Below, piece by piece: positions 56,511 through 64,000 of a DNA stretch of 64,000 nt. Every line of letters starts with the position of its first letter. The first letter of the stretch is position 1. Both the position numbers and the translations under genes were made by a program. The notes under the pieces were generated by a model that worked only from the letters and a program-made list of their open reading frames with translations, did not search any database and was not told where the DNA came from. Source of the stretch: Erwinia pyri (GTDB lineage: Bacteria; Pseudomonadota; Gammaproteobacteria; Enterobacterales; Enterobacteriaceae); assembly GCF_030758455.1 (NCBI RefSeq), contig NZ_CP132354.1:62001-126000 (forward strand), read 5' to 3'.

Positions 56511-56535
56511 TGCGACCTCAAACGCATATCAATAC

Positions 56536-56547
56536 ATACAATTGTAT
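56536..56547. promoter_or_regulatory. 12-bp palindrome upstream of the GNAT-like gene
   Basis: ATACAATTGTAT, with a further imperfect copy (TTGTATTC...GAAATACA) at about 56553-56574. Probably an operator for the 55512-56510 genes. Confidence 0.55.
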
Positions 56548-56593
56548 TACATTTGTATTCGAATTGAAATACATATGCACTGCAATTTTTATG

Positions 56594-56999
56594 TTATGCC
56601 CGCTTTGTAAACGCGGTTTCAAGCCTCTCCACGATATCCGAAAGGTCAGGTGATACGTGACAGAATTTTTTAACGATTGCCTCTAGTACCTGACAGGCTT
56701 CTTCAAGATCCTGGTGAGTAATATCATTTCCGTGACTGCCAGCGTTCCCGACAGCCTTAAGCGCATTAATGGCTGCAGCGTCATCTCCGAACAACTTCAG
56801 CCCGCTCTCAATACGGCGGTGAAGATTGTTTGCAACAGAGACACCCATGACATCCATCAGTATCTCAAGAAGGCGTCTGATGGCATTTGCCGCTGCGGCA
56901 TTGCTAACCGTAAGCAGTGAAGAAATGACGTTCATCTGCTGCATAATTTCGGGCTGGCAGCCTGCAGGCAGCAAAAAAAGTGGCAGAGGGGGTGTAAAA
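56594..56999 (-). pseudogene. DUF4145-type protein truncated by the Tn3-family element
   Basis: The C-terminal part of a DUF4145 protein: NAAAANAIRRLLEILMDVMG, LHRRIESGLKLFG, ALKAVGNAGSHGNDIT. The frame is open up to the transposon end at 57000 (PPLPLFLLPAGCQPEIMQQM), but the N-terminal half is absent. A TTG at 56974 could start a short product. The lost half is not found to the right of the transposon within this window. Confidence 0.7.
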
Positions 57000-57022
57000 G
57001 GGGTCAGTTTGGATATCGAAAA

Positions 57023-60010
57023 TTATTGTACGTTAAGGTTGTTTTTTGACCTTTCTACTTTAGCTGGCCTCAGCCGACGAAACTTACCGGAAGCCGGTAT
57101 CCGGTTACTCTTCCAGATATAATCGCCTGTCAGATTGATGTGTTCCCAGCCTAGCGGGGACAAATGCGACAGCAGTTGCTCGTTGATCTTCACCCCTTTA
57201 CGCTTCAGGGCATCGACTGCTCTTTCCATATAGACGGTATTCCACAGCGAGATAGCTGCCGTCAGCAGCGTCAGTCCACTGGCGCGGTAGCTCTGATTTT
57301 CCGGTTTTCGGTCCCTGATTTCACCCAGCCGATGCAGGAATACCGCACGCGCCAGCGCGTTACGGGCTTCTCCTTTATTCAGTCCCGCCTGTACCCGCCG
57401 ACGAAGTGCTGGATCGCGGAACCAGTCGAGCATAAACAGCGTTCGTTCAATACGGCCAATTTCCCTCAGTGCTTTGGCAAGTCCGTTTTGCTTGGGGTAG
57501 CTGGCAAGCTTTTTCAGCATCAGGGATGCCGTCACGGTTCCCTGCTTTATCGAGGTTGCCAGACGCAGCACTTCACGCCAGTGAATTTCGATCTCTTTCA
57601 GATTCAGGCCGGTTGTTGATATCAGTGACTGAAGCGCCGGGTATTGGCCAGCTTTCCCTTTGATAAACAGCTTCTTGTCATGGAGATCCCTGATTCGCGG
57701 ACAGAACGCAAATCCCAGCAGATGCATCAGGGCAAAGACATGATCGGTGAAACCAGCGGTATCGGTGTAATGCTCCCTGATTTCCAGGTCGCTTTCGTGG
57801 TACAGCAAGCCATCGAGAACATGGGTTGAATCCCTGACCCGGCTGATTATGCAGGTGTAAAACGGGCTGTATTGATCCGAAATATGGGTATAAAACTGAC
57901 GTCCAGGCTCCTGCCCATATTTCGGGTTAACCTGCCCTGCGTAGCGGCCTGAGCTACCTGTTCTGAAATTTTGTCCGTCTGATGATGACGTTGTTCCGTC
58001 ACCCCAGAATGCCGCCAGCGGTCTTTTCCCCTGCGCATTTACCAGCTCGGCAAGAGCGGCTGAATAGGTTTCATCACGGATGTACCATGCCTGAATCTCT
58101 TCGAGTGATGATTTGGTGCTCCCGGGGCAGGCTTCTGCCATTCTGGTCAGGCCAAGATTGATGCCATCCGCAAGAATGGTGGTGAGGAGCAGGCGGGTAT
58201 CGGGACGGATAGTGTCATTTTTTATATGCGAAAAATGTCGGGTAAACGTCGTCCAGCTGTTTACCTCATCGAGAATTTCCGTGATTTTAGGTCGCGGTAG
58301 CATGCTGTAAACCAGCTCTGCCAGCGGTGAAACCTGCGCCGGAACGCAGTTATCCAGCGGAGAGACTTTTACGCCCCTGTCGGATATTTTCACATCGGGC
58401 AGTTCACCAAGGGCAGCCATGGCATTGACCTCTTCAAGTCTGGACTGAAGCAGGGTCATACGGCTGGTAATGTACTCATGATAATCAGCAGATACAGGCA
58501 GTGGCAGCGCCGGTGTGAGTTTGTCAAAGTCCTTTTCGGGTATGAGGTAATCATCAAAATTTTTGTAGCGGCGCGAGCCTTTGACCCAGATATCCCCGGA
58601 GCGCAACGCCCCCTTAAGCTCGCTGAGCGCACAAAATTCATAGTACTGCCGGTCAATACCCGCAGGTGTAATCACCACCTTGCGCCAGCTTTCAGGGACA
58701 AAATCAAGCGGCGCTGCCGCCGGAACTTTACGTGACTGCTTCCGGTACATCTCCTTGATCACAACCAGTGCATCAGCCAGAGGTTGCGCTGCCGGGGTTG
58801 CGACTAACTGTAAAGCGGACAACATGCGCGGGGCATATTTCCGTAATGTGCTGTATTTCTCGGTAATAATATGCAGCGGGTCAAAATTATTTTTTCTGGC
58901 GAGATGGCGTGTTTCCTCCAGACTGGCGACAAATTCAGGCCATGGCAGTATGTTTTCTATTGCGAGCCAGGGATCGCCACCGGAATCACGGGCATCAGAC
59001 AGCGCCTGACCGACATCGATATACTGCCTCAGTTTTGACTGGATCAGCTTTCCAGTCTGCTGAAGGCGCTCAGCCTGTGTTCTTTTGGCTTTGCTGAAAA
59101 GGCTGTTCAGCATTCGCTCATGCAGCTCAATCACTTCGTCTGTCAGTGTTGCTCTGGCTTCTTCAAGCACGCACACCAGAGTCGCATGACGCCGGGCTGC
59201 TGAAAATCGGGTCAAATCCCGGCTACTCATCTTTCGGCCTTCCCGCGCCAGTTTCAGCAACCGGTTCTGGTGAATGGCACGATCTATACCTTCAGGTAAT
59301 GCCAGCGATTCAATGCAACTGAGCCGATCAAGATGTTGCAGCACGTTCTTACCATTGATTTTACCCGGCGGTTGCAGAAGCCATGTCAGCCTGGAAGGCT
59401 GATTATCTGATGACTCAAGTAAACGATCCAGGGCATCCCTGTGAGCCGGAGTTAACGGGGCATTCAGGGTCTGAAATACGATTTTATCGCCGCCTGTCAT
59501 GGCCTCCGCACAGGTACGCTCCACGACATCAATCGCGGGGATTATCACGTTGTTCTGCCGGAGCCAGACCAGTAACTCTTCGGCCAGGAGAATGCCTTTA
59601 TCGGTGCGTGTCGCCATCGACAGCAGGTGTCTAATACAGTCATGCTGTATTTTGCCTGTGAACGCCTTTACGCCAAGATAGCGGTACAGTTCAGTTAAAT
59701 GCTCACGCCGGGTCGTTTCCCTGCCGGAAAGGTAAGCAGGCCAGAGATCCCCGGTAAGCTTTAGCCTGCTGGCGATATGCTTCAGCAGCGCATCAGAGGG
59801 TGGGATTTTTTTATCCGGGGCAAAGCCGACATTTTTCAGATAGCAAAGAAGGACGGCAAAACCAAAACGGCTGGCGGGTTTACGGTGAGCACTGATAAGC
59901 GCCAGATCATGCTCACTGAAATACTCCATTCGGGCCAGCGTTAACTCATCGTCCGGTAATGCCAGTAATGATTCTCTTTCCGACAGAGAAAGGATCTGCC
60001 TCCTTGCCAT
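57023..60010 (-). CDS. tnpA: Tn3-family transposase
   Basis: The product is 995 residues, full length for Tn3 TnpA. It has the N-terminal DUF4158-like part (SLSERESLLALPDDELTLAR) and a C-terminal DDE region (FWGDGTTSSSDGQNFRTG; GLLYHESDLEIREHYTDTAG; ARNALARAVF). ATG 60010 (MARRQILSLSERE) has GAGGG upstream and is preferred over 60052. The C-terminus runs into the left terminal repeat as usual. The frame is intact, so the protein is potentially active. Confidence 0.95.
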   Translation of the reverse strand: MARRQILSLSERESLLALPDDELTLARMEYFSEHDLALISAHRKPASRFGFAVLLCYLKNVGFAPDKKIPPSDALLKHIASRLKLTGDLWPAYLSGRETTRREHLTELYRYLGVKAFTGKIQHDCIRHLLSMATRTDKGILLAEELLVWLRQNNVIIPAIDVVERTCAEAMTGGDKIVFQTLNAPLTPAHRDALDRLLESSDNQPSRLTWLLQPPGKINGKNVLQHLDRLSCIESLALPEGIDRAIHQNRLLKLAREGRKMSSRDLTRFSAARRHATLVCVLEEARATLTDEVIELHERMLNSLFSKAKRTQAERLQQTGKLIQSKLRQYIDVGQALSDARDSGGDPWLAIENILPWPEFVASLEETRHLARKNNFDPLHIITEKYSTLRKYAPRMLSALQLVATPAAQPLADALVVIKEMYRKQSRKVPAAAPLDFVPESWRKVVITPAGIDRQYYEFCALSELKGALRSGDIWVKGSRRYKNFDDYLIPEKDFDKLTPALPLPVSADYHEYITSRMTLLQSRLEEVNAMAALGELPDVKISDRGVKVSPLDNCVPAQVSPLAELVYSMLPRPKITEILDEVNSWTTFTRHFSHIKNDTIRPDTRLLLTTILADGINLGLTRMAEACPGSTKSSLEEIQAWYIRDETYSAALAELVNAQGKRPLAAFWGDGTTSSSDGQNFRTGSSGRYAGQVNPKYGQEPGRQFYTHISDQYSPFYTCIISRVRDSTHVLDGLLYHESDLEIREHYTDTAGFTDHVFALMHLLGFAFCPRIRDLHDKKLFIKGKAGQYPALQSLISTTGLNLKEIEIHWREVLRLATSIKQGTVTASLMLKKLASYPKQNGLAKALREIGRIERTLFMLDWFRDPALRRRVQAGLNKGEARNALARAVFLHRLGEIRDRKPENQSYRASGLTLLTAAISLWNTVYMERAVDALKRKGVKINEQLLSHLSPLGWEHINLTGDYIWKSNRIPASGKFRRLRPAKVERSKNNLNVQ

Positions 60011-60059
60011 ATAATTTCCCTCATAAATTATTCGATGCGGTATTTTTAACAAAAGTGGT

Positions 60060-60177
60060 TATCGCATAAGGGTACACCCTGACGCCATAACCAAAACGTG
60101 ACGACACACAATGAATGACATAACCTATATGCGATAGATTAAATGCGATAACCTACATGCGATAACACGGTGAAAAA
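60060..60177. promoter_or_regulatory. res site / divergent tnpA-tnpR promoter with iterated ATGCGATA
   Basis: ATGCGATA occurs at 60129, 60143 and 60157, exactly 14 bp apart, and its complement TATCGCAT at 60060. These are probably resolvase-binding half sites that also place both promoters under TnpR control. Confidence 0.7.
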
Positions 60178-60819
60178 ATGTTCATCAGAGCTTATTTGAG
60201 AGCATCGACGGAAGATCAGTTCGCCGATCGTGCTAAAGAGATGCTGGAGCAGTTCGTTCAGGAGCGAGGGCATAAAATCGGCAGTTACTACCGGGAAAAT
60301 ATCAGTGGCACAAAACTTGAGCGCCCGGAACTGGAACGCTTACTGAAGGACAGTCACCAAAATGATATTTTACTGGTCGAGCAGATAGACCGTCTGACAC
60401 GTCTCAGCAACAGCGACTGGATGGCGCTAAAAAAACAGATAGAACAACATGAGCTGCGAATTGTCAGTCTTGATGTGCCCACATCATGGCAGGCACTGTC
60501 AGATAAGGACCCTTCGCAGGCCGACCCGATCACCCGCGCAGTAATAACCGCCATCAATAACATGCTTATCGATCTGATGGCCGCAATGTCACATAAGGAC
60601 TGGCTGAGCCGCCGCCAGCGGCAAAAACAGGGAATCGAGCGGGCTCATACAATTGGAAAGTACCGGGGTAAGCAAGCCGATCAGGAACGGCATCAGAAAG
60701 TCCTGTACTACCGGCAGGTAAAGAAACTGAGTATCCGGGAAACGGCGGATGCTACAGGCTACAGTGCTTCACAGGTTTGCCGGATACAAGCGCTTCATAA
60801 AAATAATGAAACTGCCTGA
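60178..60819 (+). CDS. tnpR: Tn3-family serine resolvase
   Basis: The product is 213 residues. Catalytic Ser10 in MFIRAYLRAS; the active-site arginine region is EQIDRLTRLS; a C-terminal HTH is LSIRETADATGYSASQVCRI. Resolves cointegrates at the neighbouring res and represses transcription. Divergent from tnpA. Intact, in contrast with the stub at 24504-24692, from which it clearly differs. Confidence 0.93.
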   Translation: MFIRAYLRASTEDQFADRAKEMLEQFVQERGHKIGSYYRENISGTKLERPELERLLKDSHQNDILLVEQIDRLTRLSNSDWMALKKQIEQHELRIVSLDVPTSWQALSDKDPSQADPITRAVITAINNMLIDLMAAMSHKDWLSRRQRQKQGIERAHTIGKYRGKQADQERHQKVLYYRQVKKLSIRETADATGYSASQVCRIQALHKNNETA

Positions 60820-62036
<1,217 letters not shown>

Positions 62037-62050
62037 GAGCGGAGTAAAAG

Positions 62051-63040
62051 ATGACTGACACCATTACCGTTAAAAAGGGCGAAAGTGGCTGGGGTGGCCC
62101 GCTCAACATTACCGTTACGCCCGGAAAAAAAATTGTTTACGTCACTGCAGGCACCCGGCCGGCGATTGTTGACCGTCTGAGCGAAGTCACGGGCTGGGAA
62201 GCCGTTGACGGCTTTAAAGAAGGCGAGCCACCGGTAGAAGAAATTGGCGTGGCGGTCATCGACTGCGGCGGTACGCTGCGCTGCGGCCTTTATCCCAAGC
62301 GACGTATCCCCACCATCAACATTCATGCCACCGGAAAATCTGGCCCGCTGGCGCAGTACATTACGGAAGATATTTATGTATCTGGGGTACACCCGCAGGA
62401 CATTCAGGCCGGTAACGGTGCGTCTTCATCAGTGCCTGTACAGCAGCCTGATCCTGCATCCGCAGGCAAAGGCCGCGACTATGACACCAGTAAAAAAATC
62501 ACCGAGCAGAGCGACGGACTTCTGGCGAAAGTCGGCATGGGAATGGGGTCAGTGGTTGCCGTTTTCTTTCAGGCCGGTCGCGAAACCATCGATACGGTAC
62601 TGAAAACCATTCTGCCCTTTATGGCGTTTGTCTCAGCCCTGATCGGGATCATCATGGCCTCCGGGCTGGGCGATTTTATCGCGCACGGCCTGACGCCACT
62701 GGCCAACAGCCCGGTCGGGCTGGTCACGCTGGCGCTTATCTGTTCTTTTCCGTTGCTTTCACCGTTCCTCGGCCCCGGTGCCGTTATTGCACAGGTCATC
62801 GGCGTACTGGTGGGCGTACAGATTGGGCAGGGGACCATCCCGCCTTATCTCGCGCTGCCGGCGTTGTTTGCTATTAACTCGCAGGCGGCCTGCGACTTTA
62901 TTCCCGTCGGATTGTCGATTGCTGAAGCCCGCCAGGAAACGGTCCGCGTAGGCGTACCCTCCGTGCTGGTTGGTCGCTTCCTTACCGGTGCGCCGTCGGT
63001 TCTTCTTGCCTGGGCCGCATCCGGGTTTATCTATCAGTAA
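62051..63040 (+). CDS. srlE: PTS glucitol/sorbitol-specific EIIB(C) component
   Basis: The product is 329 residues. The N-terminal EIIB part holds the phosphorylated Cys in [21 protein letters not shown] linker follows ([20 protein letters not shown]), and then membrane helices ([40 protein letters not shown]). Slightly longer than the E. coli protein in the linker. 14 bp after srlA. Confidence 0.95.
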   Translation: MTDTITVKKGESGWGGPLNITVTPGKKIVYVTAGTRPAIVDRLSEVTGWEAVDGFKEGEPPVEEIGVAVIDCGGTLRCGLYPKRRIPTINIHATGKSGPLAQYITEDIYVSGVHPQDIQAGNGASSSVPVQQPDPASAGKGRDYDTSKKITEQSDGLLAKVGMGMGSVVAVFFQAGRETIDTVLKTILPFMAFVSALIGIIMASGLGDFIAHGLTPLANSPVGLVTLALICSFPLLSPFLGPGAVIAQVIGVLVGVQIGQGTIPPYLALPALFAINSQAACDFIPVGLSIAEARQETVRVGVPSVLVGRFLTGAPSVLLAWAASGFIYQ

Positions 63041-63054
63041 GTGCAGGAGCAGTT

Positions 63055-63423
63055 ATGAAAACCGTATATGAATCCACCTTTATTTCTGTCGGGTCCTGTG
63101 CGAACGAGTCCCTGGAAGACAACTTCATCATTACCTTCGGGGAGGGTGCTCCCCAGGACATTGCGGAGTACTGCTTTATTCACCGTACGGACGTGAACGA
63201 CGGTAGTGCATTTGATGCCGGCTCCGTGCTGACTATTGGAGAACAGGAATACCCGGTTACGGCCGTTGGCAGCGTGGCCCGTGAAAACCTGCGCGACCTC
63301 GGTCATATCACCGTGCGGTTTGATGGCGCCGGACAGGCTGAGTTTCCCGGCACCGTTCATGTCGCAGGCAGTGCGCCGGCGTCAATTGAACCGGGCCAGA
63401 AGTTTCGTATGTTGAGTGAATAA
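63055..63423 (+). CDS. srlB: PTS glucitol/sorbitol-specific EIIA component
   Basis: A 122-residue cytoplasmic phosphocarrier. MKTVYESTFISVGSCANESL and LGHITVRFDGAGQAEFPGTV are typical of EIIA-Gut; the probable phosphorylated His is in LGHITV. GGAGCAG precedes the ATG. 14 bp after srlE. Confidence 0.94.
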   Translation: MKTVYESTFISVGSCANESLEDNFIITFGEGAPQDIAEYCFIHRTDVNDGSAFDAGSVLTIGEQEYPVTAVGSVARENLRDLGHITVRFDGAGQAEFPGTVHVAGSAPASIEPGQKFRMLSE

Positions 63424-63436
63424 TCAGGAGATGAAA

Positions 63437-64000
63437 ATGGATCAGGTTGCTGTAGTCATCGGTGGTGGCCAGACGCTGGGTGCTTACCTGTGCGAGGGGC
63501 TGGCTGAGGCCGGCTATAAGGTGGCGGTTGCCGACCTTAATGAAGACAATGCAAAGAAGGTTGCAGGCGCAATCAATGAGCGTCATGGCGCAGGCTGCGC
63601 GCTGGCCTTTCGGGTAGATGCGACAAATGAAGAGAGCGTGATCGCGCTGGCCCGTAAGGTTGATGCAGATTTAGGCCGGGCTGACCTGCTGCTTTACAGC
63701 GCCGGCATTGCCAAAGCCGCGCCGATCACGGAATTCGGACTGAGTGATTTTGACCTGTCACTGCAGGTGAATCTGGTGGGATATTTCCTCTGCGCCCGCG
63801 AGTTTTCAAAGTTGATGATCAGGGACGGGATCAAAGGCCGCATTATTCAGATCAACTCAAAGTCCGGCAAAGTCGGCAGCAAACACAATTCCGGCTACAG
63901 CGCGGCCAAGTTTGGCGGCGTCGGGCTGACGCAGTCGCTCGCGCTTGACCTGGCCGAATACGGCATCACCGTTCATTCGCTGATGCTGGGCAATCTGCTG
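63437..64000 (+). CDS. srlD: Sorbitol-6-phosphate 2-dehydrogenase, C-terminus beyond window
   Basis: The first 188 codons of an SDR enzyme that converts sorbitol-6-phosphate to fructose-6-phosphate with NAD. The cofactor motif is VIGGGQTLG; SAGIAKAAPITEF and the active site SGYSAAK are present, and INSKSGKVGSKHNSGYSAAK matches the E. coli enzyme closely. An ATG six bases earlier (63431) is possible; 63437 is chosen by alignment (MDQVAVVIGGG). Runs off the right edge; srlM/srlR would be expected next. Confidence 0.95.
   Translation, partial: MDQVAVVIGGGQTLGAYLCEGLAEAGYKVAVADLNEDNAKKVAGAINERHGAGCALAFRVDATNEESVIALARKVDADLGRADLLLYSAGIAKAAPITEFGLSDFDLSLQVNLVGYFLCAREFSKLMIRDGIKGRIIQINSKSGKVGSKHNSGYSAAKFGGVGLTQSLALDLAEYGITVHSLMLGNLL

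Larger units (their letters stand above)
57000..60819. mobile_element. Tn3-family transposon (tnpA, res, tnpR), right end not found
   Basis: The left 38-bp end (57000-57037) starts GGGGTCAG and ends ACGTTAAG, the Tn3-type pattern, overlapping the last codons of tnpA. The order is end, tnpA (minus), res, tnpR (plus). A matching right end (CTTAACGT ... CCCC) was not found between 60820 and 64000, so the element is either truncated or much longer than the window. Confidence 0.85.

Overview
The window reads as accessory DNA (a large plasmid or a genomic island) of an Enterobacterales bacterium. The recognisable genes are enteric in type: srlAEBD, frmR/frmA, glutaredoxin 2, umuDC, an IraP-like protein and the CynX/NimT-type transporter. 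They are mixed with Tn3-, IS3- and IS30-type debris, decayed prophage pieces and plasmid-like small genes. No rRNA, tRNA, CRISPR array or replication gene was seen. The genus cannot be fixed from the sequence alone.

Layout. 1-3.3 kb: a cut-off NCS2 purine permease, a divergent LysR regulator and a GHL10-type lipoprotein. 3.7-8.2 kb: a graveyard of mobile DNA with IS30 and IS3 remnants, HNH and baseplate fragments, an Acb2/Tad1-like anti-defence gene and a broken DUF1275 gene. 8.3-17.3 kb: a signalling block with two divergent GAF-GGDEF(degenerate)-EAL paralogues, a decayed diguanylate cyclase, a small HTH protein and a methyl-accepting chemotaxis protein. Good sigma-28 promoters precede the second EAL gene and the chemoreceptor, which ties the block to motility. 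17.8-24.7 kb: an MFS exporter, an IraP-like protein, a HigBA pair whose toxin carries an amber codon, phage tail-fibre debris, a second diverged copy of the zinc-ribbon/acb2 segment, and a resolvase stub.

24.8-45.4 kb: a stress and electrophile-detoxification region. It holds an SDR/TetR pair next to a 38-bp Tn3-type end, an orphan TetR whose start lies in that end, a LysR/DHA2 exporter pair, a cupin, two tandem TIM-barrel isomerases (both frameshifted) coupled to a flavin monooxygenase, and ChaC. It continues with a tautomerase, a monooxygenase, glutaredoxin and a hydrolase, then frmR-frmA-gfa with a cysteine-free FrmR, and DoxX with a glutathionyl-hydroquinone reductase and an esterase. Five LysR regulators are interspersed.

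45.4-51.3 kb: a second 38-bp Tn3-type end, then a DNA methyltransferase / DEAD-like helicase / GIY-YIG cassette resembling a restriction or defence locus. It is decayed: the methyltransferase is frameshifted, and it is fused head-to-head to a 5'-truncated umuD. 51.7-55.1 kb: umuC is split by a 2,117-bp element with matching terminal repeats and a 6-bp target duplication. The element carries an aldo/keto reductase and a TetR regulator but no transposase, and removing it restores a continuous 425-residue UmuC frame. 55.2-57.0 kb: small plasmid-like genes with shared palindromes, and a DUF4145 gene cut by the next element. 57.0-60.8 kb: a Tn3-family tnpA/res/tnpR unit whose right end was not found. 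61.3-64.0 kb: the glucitol/sorbitol PTS operon srlA-srlE-srlB-srlD behind a large palindrome; srlD runs off the end.

An unusual number of genes carry single frameshifts or stop codons. This fits real decay of accessory DNA, but some cases lie in or near homopolymers and need raw-read checking before biological conclusions are drawn.
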